In this document: one piece after another, positions 13,934-22,471 of the stretch
Layout of the letters: each line of letters opens with the position of its first letter
Position numbering within the stretch: the stretch's first letter is position 1
Assembly: GCA_900772845.1 (NCBI GenBank)
Contig: CAAGSD010000007.1
Location: 1 to 33,868 of the forward strand
Direction of reading: 5' to 3'
Origin: Lachnospiraceae bacterium
Lineage (GTDB): Bacteria; Bacillota; Clostridia; Lachnospirales; Lachnospiraceae
DNA: 33,868 nt
Position numbers and translations under genes: made by a program
The notes under the pieces: model-generated
What the model was told of the DNA's origin: nothing
Database searches by the model: none
The model's input: only the letters and a program-made list of their open reading frames with translations

Positions 13934-14017
13934 TTATTTTTCAACAAGACAATTACTAATCAATTTTTCCAACATATCGTTGCTGGCATTTGCCGACCTG
14001 ACGCTTGCGGCTATCAT
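13934..14017 (-). other. 27-codon frame overlapping the Fic stub
   Basis: Opens with an ATG that overlaps the Fic stub's TGA as ATGA, and reads M-I-A-A-S-V-R-S-A-N-A-S-N-D-M-L-E-K-L-I to a stop at 13934. It looks protein-like, and the frame stays open a few codons further upstream, so it may be the 3' tail of another gene fused to the Fic stub by deletion. Family not recognised. Confidence 0.3.
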
Positions 14018-14274
14018 CTCGTCTTGCCCGCCCAAGAATATACATCACTGAATAAATGCTTATGTATAGAACAAAGATGCTTAAAAGAGAAATCTCCAGT
14101 AACGCCTTGACCTACAAGTTCTGCCTGGCGTACTGCTGAATAGTCTCTTTCAGCCTCGTGCAATATGTCTAAATCTCTTATATCCAATTTATTCTTTAAT
14201 ACATTTGTTCCCAGATAACAGTACTTTGCGTCCTGCTCATCATCATAGAAATAATCATACTCTTGATCCTTCAA
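14014..14274 (-). pseudogene. Fic-family toxin, N-terminal fragment (86 aa)
   Basis: The segments Y-L-G-T-N-V-L-K-N-K-L-D-I-R-D, E-A-E-R-D-Y-S-A-V-R and I-H-K-H-L-F-S-D-V-Y-S-W-A-G-K-T-R are the standard N-terminal part of Fic AMP-transferases. The frame stops right after W-A-G-K-T-R, so the active-site motif H-P-F-x-x-G-N-G-R is missing. Without it the protein cannot modify targets. The ATG overlaps the end of the antitoxin gene by 20 bases, the usual arrangement of class I Fic toxin-antitoxin pairs. Confidence 0.85.
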
Positions 14275-14443
14275 CCTGCTTCTTGGATACTCTGTATTTC
14301 TTATTTAATTCTATAATTGCATCTGCCGCAGAGACCTTCTTGACCAAGACATTTCTTACTCTTTGACGACATTCTGCATCAAATGGCATGCCTTCCATTT
14401 TGAAACTGGATTCAATACTGCTTACTCTTCTATCAACTGTCAT
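14255..14443 (-). CDS. VbhA-like antitoxin of a Fic system, 62 aa
   Basis: A short helical protein with the class I Fic inhibitory motif [S/T]xxxE[G/N], seen here as S-F-K-M-E-G, followed by the pattern F-D-A-E-C-R-Q-R-V-R-N-V-L and A-A-D-A-I-I-E-L-N-K-K-Y of VbhA-like antitoxins. The start at 14443 has GGAGAAAGGA upstream. An extended -10 element TGGTATACT lies about 50 bases before it. The cognate Fic toxin is broken, so this antitoxin is an orphan unless another Fic protein exists elsewhere in the genome. Confidence 0.8.
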   Translation of the reverse strand: MTVDRRVSSIESSFKMEGMPFDAECRQRVRNVLVKKVSAADAIIELNKKYRVSKKQVEGSRV

Positions 14444-14586
14444 ACGCGTATCCTTTCTCCTTTCCCTTTCACAGAAAGGTATTTGTTCTTCTATAGTATA
14501 CCACAAAACACTACATCTATACTACAAATTTTCGTATTATGAAGAGCGTACATATAATCTTCTCCGGTATCATTATCATTTCATAG

Positions 14587-14644
14587 TTACCACTCGTCAC
14601 ATTTCAGGTGCTTACCACTCAGACTTACCACTTTTCTTACCACT
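14587..14644 (-). repeat. Four AGTGGTAA repeats close to the 3' end of rlmI-like gene
   Basis: TTACCACT on the plus strand (AGTGGTAA on the minus strand) occurs at 14587, 14612, 14625 and 14637, spaced 25, 13 and 12 bases. Such clusters are typical of arm-type binding sites of tyrosine integrases at element ends. The 14510-14752 gap holds no gene; it also contains the near-repeat GTGATATTTTGCGATACTTT region. The integrase interpretation is inference. Confidence 0.5.
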
Positions 14645-14752
14645 TTGAATCACGGTTTTGTGATATTTTGCGATACTTTACGAGGTTTTCTCTGTAAACA
14701 TCAAATGCCTTCTATCCCTTATAAATCAAGCATTACCGCCTCTTTCCAGTTC

Positions 14753-15955
14753 TTACCGTTCCTCAACAACCTGAAAAATGTAGAACTTGAGGTAATAGCT
14801 CTCGTCCGCTGCCCACAGGATCGGATGATCCGGACCCTGGGTCTTGAATTCTACCTGGCGGAGACGCTTATGCGCACCATGGGAAGCCTCCCGGATTGTT
14901 TTGGCAAAAAGCTCCGGATCCATGAAATGGGAGCAGGAACAGGTTACCAGGAATCCGCCGTCCTTCACCAGCTTTAAGCCCCTAAGATTGATCTCACGAT
15001 ATCCTTTCACGGCATTTTTGATGGAATTGCGGGACTTGGTAAAAGCGGGCGGATCCAGGATCACCACATCATATTTCTCACCCTGCGCTTCCAGCTCCGG
15101 TAATAACTCGAAGACATCTGCACATCGGAAGCTTACCGTATTTTCCAGTCCGTTCAGCTTCGCATTTTCCGTTGCCTGATCCACAGCCAGCTGGGAAGCA
15201 TCCACACCCAGAACACTCTTCGCTCCGGCGATTCCCGCATTCAATGCAAAGGAACCGGTATGGGTGAAGCAGTCCAGCACCTTTTTATCCTTACAGAAAC
15301 GATGAATGGCGGCACGGTTATTCTTCTGGTCCAGGAAAAATCCGGTCTTCTGTCCATCCTCTACATCTACCATGTAGTGGACACCGTTCTCCACGATCTC
15401 TACCTTGGTGTCAAATGGTTCGCCAATGAAGCCCTTGTAACGCTCCATACCCTCCTGTAAACGTACCTTGGCATCACTCCGCTCGTAGACACCGCGGATG
15501 ACAATACCATCCTCCGCCAGTACTTTCTTCAAGGCATCAATGATCACAAGCTTCCACCTGTCGATTCCCAGTGCCAGAGATTCCACCACCAGTACATCAG
15601 AGAACTTATCAATGACAATACCCGGCAGGAAATCCGCCTCTCCGAAGATCAGACGGCAGCTGGAGATATCAATGGTCTCCTTGCGGTAATTCCAGGCATC
15701 CCGTACTCTCTGCTCAAAAAATGCCTCATCGATCACAGTGTCTTTTCTGCGTGCCAGCAGGCGGATCGTGATCTTGGAATTGGTATTGATATAGCCATAT
15801 CCCATAAAATAGCCGTCAAAGTCATGAATGTTTACAATATCGCCATTCTCAAACGTCCCCATGATAGATGTGATCTCATTATCAAAGACCCACATTCCCC
15901 CGGCTTTCAGTGTTCTGCCTTCTCCTTTTTTCAGCGTTACCGTTGTATTGTACAT
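14753..15955 (-). CDS. Class I rRNA methyltransferase, RlmI-like, 400 aa
   Basis: PUA RNA-binding domain at residues 1-80 (V-T-L-K-K-G-E-G-R-T-L-K-A-G then W-V-F-D-N-E-I), followed by a linker strand domain and a Rossmann methyltransferase domain. SAM-binding motif V-L-D-C-F-T-H-T-G-S-F-A-L-N-A-G lies near residue 230, the catalytic-site-like D-P-P-A-F-T-K near 310, and T-C-S-C-S-H near 345. This is the arrangement of the 23S rRNA m5C methyltransferase RlmI and relatives. The 3' end abuts the presumed element end to the left. Exact rRNA position is not established for Clostridia homologues. Confidence 0.92.
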   Translation of the reverse strand: MYNTTVTLKKGEGRTLKAGGMWVFDNEITSIMGTFENGDIVNIHDFDGYFMGYGYINTNSKITIRLLARRKDTVIDEAFFEQRVRDAWNYRKETIDISSCRLIFGEADFLPGIVIDKFSDVLVVESLALGIDRWKLVIIDALKKVLAEDGIVIRGVYERSDAKVRLQEGMERYKGFIGEPFDTKVEIVENGVHYMVDVEDGQKTGFFLDQKNNRAAIHRFCKDKKVLDCFTHTGSFALNAGIAGAKSVLGVDASQLAVDQATENAKLNGLENTVSFRCADVFELLPELEAQGEKYDVVILDPPAFTKSRNSIKNAVKGYREINLRGLKLVKDGGFLVTCSCSHFMDPELFAKTIREASHGAHKRLRQVEFKTQGPDHPILWAADESYYLKFYIFQVVEER

Positions 15956-16026
15956 AGAATTTCCTCTCTTGATTTCATGATTTTATCGTTTTTGCAACTT
16001 TTTCTTCTATCATATTCGTTTTTTGC

Positions 16027-16055
16027 TTGACAATCAATGGGTTTTTATTTATTAT
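16027..16055 (+). promoter_or_regulatory. Sigma-A promoter of tRNA-Pro
   Basis: TTGACA (16027-16032), 17-base spacer, TATTAT (16050-16055), 30 bases before the tRNA. Confidence 0.8.
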
Positions 16056-16085
16056 TTTAATGTTGACGCAATTCATGTTAATAAT

Positions 16086-16159
16086 CGTCGCGTGGCTCAG
16101 TTTGGTAGAGCGCTGCGTTCGGGACGCAGAGGTCGCAAGTTCGAATCTTGTCGCGACGA
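16086..16159 (+). tRNA. tRNA-Pro (anticodon CGG)
   Basis: Acceptor stem CGTCGCG/CGCGACG, D arm GCTC...GAGC, anticodon stem CTGCG/CGCAG with loop TTCGGGA (anticodon CGG), and T arm GCAAG-TTCGAAT-CTTGT. Discriminator base A at 16159. The 3' CCA is not encoded. Confidence 0.95.
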
Positions 16160-16161
16160 CT

Positions 16162-16199
16162 AAAAAGACTCCCTCACATATGTGTGAGGGAGTCTTTTT
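16162..16199. terminator. Bidirectional terminator after tRNA-Pro
   Basis: A perfect 19-bp palindrome: AAAAAGACTCCCTCACATA and its complement, ending in TTTTT on both strands. It serves tRNA-Pro from the left and may also end the SUMF1-domain operon from the right. Confidence 0.92.
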
Positions 16200-16264
16200 G
16201 TCTCCACATTGTTCTAACTTATAACCTCTATTCGACTCGAACACACCGTTCGGGCGTCATCTTC

Positions 16265-17584
16265 CTATTTGCAAATCACAGTAACGCAATTCTCTGGCGA
16301 TACATTATCCGCAACTCCTACATAAGAAATCGGCTGCACAATATAACTGTACGTTTCACCCTTTGTCAGATCCGTCATCTTGATACTGGTATCTGCCGTT
16401 CTATCGAGCATGGATACCAGACCAGTCTCCTGATTGTAGCCGAAGATCTGATATTCAACCGCATCCTTTACTGTTTTCCAGGAAAGTGTGATCGTACCGC
16501 CTGAAGTTTTCGCTGTAATCACTGGTGCATCCAATGTTGCCAATTCTACCTTTTGTTCCGGTTCCTTACCGTTCAATACCTGAATTACCCGGAATCCTAC
16601 ATCTTCATAGGCTTTATTTGCATCTCTGCCTTCTTTTCTGTATTCTGTACGACAATCCGTCCGGTCAGATTCCCAGGAGCCTCCTTTGACACCTAAGGTT
16701 GTCGTTTTTGTTGTGGAAGATCTGACAGTAGAAGTCCATTCCCACACATTCCCCCAGAAATCAACGGCTCCATGTGCGCCTCTGGTGACGTCTGCATACT
16801 GCTCTACCGGTGTCCTGCCATCTTTAATACCACAGTTAAAATCAGCATCCTTTGGCATATGACCTGCTGCCAGTTCCCATTCACTCTCACTGGGAAGACG
16901 ATAAGTATTCGTACCATCCTGTCCGGTCAGCCAGTCACAATAAGCCTGCGCATCCTGATAAGAGACATAATTGACAGGGAGTGTGTCCTCTCCTGCCGGA
17001 TAACTGCCATTTTCCCAGTTTTGCGGAGCAGCGTATCCGGTAGCTTTTATAAAAGCCGCATATTCCGCATTCGTTACCGGTGTCCGCTTTATGTATATGC
17101 TTTCTCCGGCACCCATGACCGGAATATAATCATATTTTGAAGCGTTCGAGATTTTCCATTTCAGAAGTCTGGTATCCGTAAATCGCAACATAGTGCTATT
17201 AATGCGGTTCCAGTAGGTAATATACATATCCTGGACAATCTCTTCCATTTCTGCCACTTTTTCATCCGCACCGGGTTTTCCTGCAGTTTCCTCTATCAAT
17301 TCCTGCAATTTTGCTTCTTTCCGATCCAATACTGCATTGTAATTCTGAATCACCATATCACGAAGTTTCAGATAATTATCCAGGGTAGTTTCTTTCTGAT
17401 ACTGAGCAATCAGCTTTTTCGTTTCCTGATTCAATTCCGGCTGTTCTTTTTCCACGAAATCACTGTTTGTATACATCTTGCTGCTGTCACTCGTCTTCAC
17501 AGCTGCCTGGGCTGTACCCGGCAATGACACACCGATCACCAGTGCCGCTGTAATAAGGCTTATTATTTTCTTTGTTTTTTTCAT
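16265..17584 (-). CDS. Secreted SUMF1/FGE-sulfatase-domain protein with C-terminal Fn3-like domain, 439 aa
   Basis: Signal peptide with cleavage after A-Q-A (about residue 27). A helical, charged region follows (about 35-145). The SUMF1 (formylglycine-generating-enzyme-like) fold spans about 152-337: T-P-V-T-N-A-E-Y-A-A-F, V-S-Y-Q-D-A-Q-A-Y-C-D-W-L, Y-R-L-P-S-E-S-E-W-E, D-F-W-G-N-V-W-E-W, G-G-S-W and V-G-F-R-V. Of the two copper-binding cysteines of true FGE, only one (C311) is seen, so it is probably not a sulfatase activator. A fibronectin-III-like domain fills 352-439. The start at 17584 fits GGAAAGGT spacing better than 17596. It follows the histidine kinase gene by 94 bases and may share its operon. 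Confidence 0.88.
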   Translation of the reverse strand: MKKTKKIISLITAALVIGVSLPGTAQAAVKTSDSSKMYTNSDFVEKEQPELNQETKKLIAQYQKETTLDNYLKLRDMVIQNYNAVLDRKEAKLQELIEETAGKPGADEKVAEMEEIVQDMYITYWNRINSTMLRFTDTRLLKWKISNASKYDYIPVMGAGESIYIKRTPVTNAEYAAFIKATGYAAPQNWENGSYPAGEDTLPVNYVSYQDAQAYCDWLTGQDGTNTYRLPSESEWELAAGHMPKDADFNCGIKDGRTPVEQYADVTRGAHGAVDFWGNVWEWTSTVRSSTTKTTTLGVKGGSWESDRTDCRTEYRKEGRDANKAYEDVGFRVIQVLNGKEPEQKVELATLDAPVITAKTSGGTITLSWKTVKDAVEYQIFGYNQETGLVSMLDRTADTSIKMTDLTKGETYSYIVQPISYVGVADNVSPENCVTVICK

Positions 17585-17678
17585 AATTGTTACCATACCT
17601 TTCCGAACATGTCGTTCATTCTGTAAATACAGTAACCTCCTAACCTCAATCCAGGCTCAAATAACGAATAGCTCCGGG

Positions 17679-18863
17679 CTATTTTATTATCGCAGAAATT
17701 CGAATCACATGTTTTTCCGGCAATTCAGCCTTCAGCTTTCCTTTGTGTGCTTCCACCACCGCCCTGGCAATAGACAACCCTATGCCAAATCCTTTCACTT
17801 TATCTGAAGTATCCGCCCGGTAAAAACGATCCGTAAATTTTCTCATCTGTTCTTCCGTCACATGTTCTACAGTATTTTCTACTGCGAAACAAACACCCTG
17901 TCTCTCTGTCTTTAGTTCCACCTTTATTTGTCCTTGCTCCGGACTGTATTTAAATGCATTGTCCAACAGGACCGTCATCAACTCCCGGATTGCTTTTTCA
18001 TCTCCACGGTAAGTGATATCCTCCTGTATTCTGATGGCATATTCTTTACCGGAGGTTTTTGCAACGCTCTGATAGGCTTTTGCCAGTTCTTCCGCTACAT
18101 CCGAAATCGGAAAATCGATTTTCACCAGTTCGTTTCCCTGCTCTTCCAGACGAGCTAAATACACCAGTCGATGTGTCATTTCTGTCATACGTTCGACCTG
18201 ATGCAAAATATCCTGCAGCCACTCGTTCTCTCCAATCTCAGATTCCAACAACTGGGCATCTGCATTAATTACCGTCAGGGGAGTTTTCAGTTCGTGACTT
18301 GCTGATGTAATAAACTCCTTTTGTTTCTGGTGGCTCCGTACCAGCGGAGCAGTTATTGCCGAAGAAGCTGCTGTCAGTGCAATTGCCATAACAACAATTC
18401 CCAATACAGATATGCCGATCAGTGTTTTACAATTTGTCTGAAGTGCCTCCATGGCCATCTCCCGGGATAAAAAAGTAATCTGTATTCCTATTTTGGTTCG
18501 ATGCATCAGATAACGATACTGACCGATGTATCCTTTGTCTTCGCAGCTGTCCAATGCCTGTTTTGCATAATCTTCTGCCTCTTCGGTACTTACTTGTGTA
18601 CTATGCGTCAAATCCGTCTCAAAATTCTTCTCTTTCAAATAATACATTACCCGGAAATAAGAAGTTTCTTTTATTTCCGGGGCATTTTGATCCGTATACA
18701 TCATCCGGATCAGTCTGTCTGCTCTCACCGTCATCTGCTGATAAGATCTCGCAATACTGAATCCTACAATTACAGTTTGTAACAGAACTAAAGCCATCAG
18801 AGAAAGCAGAACAAAACGGATCTGTAAACGACGTTTCAGGCTGTTTTTATTATCCTTTTTCAT
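17679..18863 (-). CDS. Sensor histidine kinase, 394 aa
   Basis: Membrane kinase of a two-component system. Transmembrane helix 1 is at about 15-38, an extracytoplasmic sensor region of roughly 105 residues follows (about 39-145), and helix 2 is at about 147-170. The H-box S-A-S-H-E-L-K-T-P-L carries the phosphorylated H190. The ATP domain shows the N-box L-L-D-N-A-F-K-Y-S-P (N302) and the G-box G-F-G-I-G-L-S-I-A-R (358-367). The G1 aspartate is replaced by K-V-K-G, a mild deviation. No HAMP domain is evident. It overlaps the response regulator gene by four bases (ATGA), so the two are a pair. Confidence 0.94.
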   Translation of the reverse strand: MKKDNKNSLKRRLQIRFVLLSLMALVLLQTVIVGFSIARSYQQMTVRADRLIRMMYTDQNAPEIKETSYFRVMYYLKEKNFETDLTHSTQVSTEEAEDYAKQALDSCEDKGYIGQYRYLMHRTKIGIQITFLSREMAMEALQTNCKTLIGISVLGIVVMAIALTAASSAITAPLVRSHQKQKEFITSASHELKTPLTVINADAQLLESEIGENEWLQDILHQVERMTEMTHRLVYLARLEEQGNELVKIDFPISDVAEELAKAYQSVAKTSGKEYAIRIQEDITYRGDEKAIRELMTVLLDNAFKYSPEQGQIKVELKTERQGVCFAVENTVEHVTEEQMRKFTDRFYRADTSDKVKGFGIGLSIARAVVEAHKGKLKAELPEKHVIRISAIIK

Positions 18864-19534
18864 AAACCTTTCTCCAATACATATCCCACACTGCGCATGG
18901 TTCTTATCTGAAGATCAGAATGTATTGCTTCCAGCTTACGCCGGAGATAGGAAATATACGTCCATACCGTATTTTCTTCTGCCCGACTGTCAGGATCCCA
19001 GATATTTTCCAAAAATTTTGACGAAGAAATCACGGTCTCCGGATTACGCATCAGTAGCAGCATGGTCTGATATTCTTTGTTTGCCAGCTTATAATTGCCC
19101 TCAGCTGTAAACAGTTCATAGGACTGTGTATTTAAGGAAGTATTTCCATAGGTCAGGACATTGCTCTGCTGCATTTCTGTTCTCCGCGTCAGCACTCTCA
19201 GCCTTGCCAACAGTTCCCGCATATCAAACGGTTTCGTCAGGTAGTCATTTGCACCCGCATCCAGTCCTGTAATTTTATCTTCTATTTCAGCCTTGGCCGT
19301 CAGAAACAACACCGGGGTTGCCAAATGCTTCTTCCTTGCATTTATCAATACAGATACTCCATCCATCACCGGCATCATAATATCCAGTATTGCTACGTCA
19401 TAAATCCCACTGCATAAATAATCCAGTGCATCTCTCCCATTATCTACTGCATCCACAGAATAATTATTCTTTTCCAAAATAGATGTCAATGCTTTGCGAA
19501 GAGATGTATCGTCTTCTGCAACCAAAATTCTCAC
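18860..19534 (-). CDS. OmpR/PhoB-family response regulator, 224 aa
   Basis: Receiver domain at 1-115: acidic pair E7-D8-D9, phosphorylation site D51 (A-I-L-D-I-M-M-P), T79 (F-L-T-A-K) and K101 (L-T-K-P-F). A winged-helix DNA-binding domain fills about 128-224 (Y-K-L-A-N-K-E-Y-Q-T-M-L, V-W-T-Y-I-S-Y-L-R-R-K-L). The start is set at GTG 19534, since AAGGGAG lies just ahead of it; GTG 19552 lacks a site. Partner of the overlapping histidine kinase. It lies 58 bases after the O-antigen-ligase-like gene, so polysaccharide or cell-surface genes are plausible targets. Confidence 0.94.
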   Translation of the reverse strand: MRILVAEDDTSLRKALTSILEKNNYSVDAVDNGRDALDYLCSGIYDVAILDIMMPVMDGVSVLINARKKHLATPVLFLTAKAEIEDKITGLDAGANDYLTKPFDMRELLARLRVLTRRTEMQQSNVLTYGNTSLNTQSYELFTAEGNYKLANKEYQTMLLLMRNPETVISSSKFLENIWDPDSRAEENTVWTYISYLRRKLEAIHSDLQIRTMRSVGYVLEKGL

Positions 19535-19592
19535 AGTTCTATCTCCCTTCACTGCAAAATCTTTTTGAGGAATATATCATATTCCGGTAACC

Positions 19593-21251
19593 TCAATCCT
19601 GCTTCAATAAATTCTCTCCGATTCCCATGATCACAAACACCGCAGAAATATTCATCACCTGCTGGAAGCTGAACATATTGTTCACCGTATAGGCCAGCAC
19701 ACAGAATCCGCAGGCTCCTGCCAGTGCCGATCGTTTTCCCGCCCGAAGGAAATTGCGGATTGCAGATACCATCATCCCGGCATAGCTCACCAGTCCCAGC
19801 ACACCCATATTCACTAAAATCGTAAGCCACTCGTTATGGGCATTGGTAAGCCGGCTGCCTCCAAAGGTGTTATATACCATAGTCTGCAATGAATCACTGC
19901 CTTCATTGGTCAAAAAGACATACATACAATCCGGTCCCACACCAAAGATTTTATGTAAAAGATCTGTCTCCCAAAAGCATCTGGCACCTGCTGCCCAGGT
20001 TGCACCCCGGTTGCTGCCCCAGGCTGTGCTGAACATCAGCCCGTTGCTGTATGCGCTGCCCGTTGTATCCATCGCTGCACCGTCCATACCCGGAGTCAGT
20101 GCTCCACCTGATACTGTATTCGCCAGTGTAAACAACAACAGCGCCGCCACTCCTGCCGGTATGATAATACACAAGATCCGATAAAATCTTACAAATGCTT
20201 TCTCCGGATAATATTTCCTTTTACGCATCCCATGTACCAGACACAACATTCCTGCCGACACAAACACCAGAATCACACTTACTATAGAGAACGTCAGCAC
20301 ATCCGTCATTCTATCCTGCAGCACTTCCTGTGAAAAGACATTGGTTTTCCGCAGCACATATGTAATCAGACAGGCCCCGGAAAACAGCACCATTTCCAAC
20401 CAGAAGCATTCCATTTTTTCACTGTCTTTCACAGACATGCCAAACAGTACAAACATCATCACCATGAAAGCCACAATACCGCTGCTGCTTCCCTGCGTGA
20501 TCAGCGTGGCAAATCCAATGGCCACATAGACCATTAAAATCACCTTTTTCCAGTGAAATTCTGCCCCTGTTTTCCATAACAGGTAAACGCCTCCAAACAA
20601 TACCGTTACCAGATAGCCGCAGTACCAGTTAATGTTTCCTATAGTGGAGATAAACGAGCTGTTGATAATTTCCTTATCCACAAGGCACAGTTGAAACTTG
20701 TTCATATAGCCGAGGAAAAACACGATGGCGGATACCGGCAGAACAAGTCCTGCGATCCAGTCCTTCCGTTTCCACATTTTAGAGATCATAAAATAAACGA
20801 TCACTGCCCCCAGCTGCGTCCACATTCCCATGCGCCAGGATGCCGTTCCCCACAGCGCCTCATCCCGGTAATTCGTAAACAGATAAGACAGAAGCACCGC
20901 AATTGCATAGAGCACCGCAAATTTATCTGTAGTAGTCAGATGCTCCCGGATCCAAACCGGGATTTCACGAATGGCAGGCATCTGCTTTTTTTGTACTGCT
21001 GTAATGATCCGGAACAGCAGCCACAGTAAAAAGACCGGCAGAAGACATGTTCCTCCGTAAATTATCGTCTTGCGGAAAAAATTCTCCTTATCTGTCCCAA
21101 TCTGGGCATAGCCGTTGTTATAAAGAGGAAGCACTGCCAGAATCACACACATATAAATGCTGATCACAATGTCACATAAATATCTGCCGAAGCTGCAAAG
21201 TGTCTCCGCTACGGATTCTGTTTCTCTTTTTCGCTTTCTGTTTTTTGCCAT
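19593..21251 (-). CDS. O-antigen ligase/polymerase-like membrane protein, 552 aa
   Basis: Large polytopic protein with roughly 12 hydrophobic helices and a basic N-terminus (K-N-R-K-R-K-R). Near the C-terminus the segment N-A-H-N-E-W-L-T-I-L-V-N-M-G-V-L-G matches the conserved H-containing loop of the Wzy/WaaL family of O-antigen polymerases and ligases, with a large outer loop before it. In Gram-positive bacteria such proteins act in surface polysaccharide or glycoprotein assembly; the substrate is unknown. No glycosyltransferase genes flank it. The downstream genes are a two-component system and a secreted SUMF1-domain protein, which together suggest control of the cell surface. Confidence 0.85.
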   Translation of the reverse strand: MAKNRKRKRETESVAETLCSFGRYLCDIVISIYMCVILAVLPLYNNGYAQIGTDKENFFRKTIIYGGTCLLPVFLLWLLFRIITAVQKKQMPAIREIPVWIREHLTTTDKFAVLYAIAVLLSYLFTNYRDEALWGTASWRMGMWTQLGAVIVYFMISKMWKRKDWIAGLVLPVSAIVFFLGYMNKFQLCLVDKEIINSSFISTIGNINWYCGYLVTVLFGGVYLLWKTGAEFHWKKVILMVYVAIGFATLITQGSSSGIVAFMVMMFVLFGMSVKDSEKMECFWLEMVLFSGACLITYVLRKTNVFSQEVLQDRMTDVLTFSIVSVILVFVSAGMLCLVHGMRKRKYYPEKAFVRFYRILCIIIPAGVAALLLFTLANTVSGGALTPGMDGAAMDTTGSAYSNGLMFSTAWGSNRGATWAAGARCFWETDLLHKIFGVGPDCMYVFLTNEGSDSLQTMVYNTFGGSRLTNAHNEWLTILVNMGVLGLVSYAGMMVSAIRNFLRAGKRSALAGACGFCVLAYTVNNMFSFQQVMNISAVFVIMGIGENLLKQD

Positions 21252-21280
21252 AATAATTTTCTCTCCAAAGTTCTTTTAAA

Positions 21281-21309
21281 ATCCTACCTTTCATGATAGT
21301 CGGTAGGAC
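21281..21309 (-). terminator. Possible terminator after AI-2E transporter gene
   Basis: GTCCTACC and GGTAGGAT form an 8-bp stem on the minus strand, followed by TTTT. It sits 9 bases past the transporter stop. Moderate strength. Confidence 0.5.
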
Positions 21310-21317
21310 CTCTTTCG

Positions 21318-22400
21318 TCAATGCTGTTCCTCATATGTTTTCTGACGTTCGTACATTCTGGACAGGCTGCTGTAGGTCTCGTATATCAGAATAAACCCTA
21401 ATGGTCCCTTAATAATCCCCCAGACGCCGAACAACTGAATCCCCGCATACAGAGAAATCAGCACAGCAATGGGAGATACCCCGATCTTTCTGCCAATCAG
21501 CCGGGGTTCCATAATTTCACGCAGAAAAATGCACACCACATATAAAATGGCGCAAACGGCCGCTTTTCCCCATGCTCCCGAAAGCAATTGAAAAATACCC
21601 AGGGGAATCAGCACCACACCAGTACCGATAAAAGGCAGTACATCTAAAATTCCCGCCAAAATCCCCCACAGAATTCCATGTTTTATCCCTGTCATTCCAA
21701 GCACCAACGCAGCCGCAGCCGCAATGGTTATCATAATGATTCCCTGCGCTTTCACAAAAGTGGCAATGTAGCGCACGATCCCACAGATTACTTCCAACAG
21801 GACATGACACGCTTCCTGATCCAGGAGCCGGTTCATAATGCCGTCATAGTCCTTTGCCAGTAACACGGAAGCGATCAGAAACGTCACCAGAAATCCTCCC
21901 AGTTCCGCAAACCACCGCACGTATTGTATGGACTGCGACAACATCCCCGGCAGAATGTTTTGCTTCAGGGAATCCAGTCCTTTCTGTATACTTCCACTGA
22001 CCGTATTTTCCAGATAAGTCGTATCCACACCGATCATCTCCCCCACGCTGTGGCACAGACTGCGAACCGCCTCCAGCCATTCCTGTTCCTGCATTTCTAT
22101 CGTATGAATCCACACCGGCAGGCTCCCGAGGATCCAGGACACCAATACCCAGAGCAGCACTGCCAGAAGTACAGAAGCAATGACCAGCAGCACTACTGCG
22201 CTTAAGGGTCTGGGAAAATGATATTTCCGGTTCATTCTCTTCATGATAGGACCGAATATCGTAACGAACAGCATCGCCACTAGTACCGGCGCCAGCAGCG
22301 GTGTCAGGTATCGCAGAAAAAAATAGACTGCCCCCGTTACCAGAAGCAGTACTATCATCTTTTTTCCAATAATGTTCTTGCCAGATTCTTCCCATTTCAT
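21318..22400 (-). CDS. AI-2E family transporter, 360 aa
   Basis: Polytopic membrane protein with the PF01594 pattern: a cluster of helices at the N-terminus (F-F-L-R-Y-L-T-P-L-L-A-P-V-L-V-A-M-L), an extracytoplasmic amphipathic middle region (about 85-155), then further helices with V-L-P-F-I-G-T-G and E-P-R-L-I-G-R-K-I-G-V-S-P near the C-terminus. Family members include the AI-2 exporter TqsA and the Bacillus sporulation protein YtvI; which role applies here is open. The start at 22400 has GGGAGTG upstream; ATG 22439 lacks one. The pseudouridine synthase gene upstream is 71 bases away. Confidence 0.92.
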   Translation of the reverse strand: MKWEESGKNIIGKKMIVLLLVTGAVYFFLRYLTPLLAPVLVAMLFVTIFGPIMKRMNRKYHFPRPLSAVVLLVIASVLLAVLLWVLVSWILGSLPVWIHTIEMQEQEWLEAVRSLCHSVGEMIGVDTTYLENTVSGSIQKGLDSLKQNILPGMLSQSIQYVRWFAELGGFLVTFLIASVLLAKDYDGIMNRLLDQEACHVLLEVICGIVRYIATFVKAQGIIMITIAAAAALVLGMTGIKHGILWGILAGILDVLPFIGTGVVLIPLGIFQLLSGAWGKAAVCAILYVVCIFLREIMEPRLIGRKIGVSPIAVLISLYAGIQLFGVWGIIKGPLGFILIYETYSSLSRMYERQKTYEEQH

Positions 22401-22471
22401 GCCGCACACTCCCTTTTGTGAGTAGTGTGCGCAAGGCAATCTCTTTCTATCCCACTACTTTGCCGTGACTT

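Noticed and set aside
16265..17584. True formylglycine-generating enzyme
   Set aside because: Only one of the expected pair of copper-binding cysteines is seen, and no sulfatase gene is in the window.
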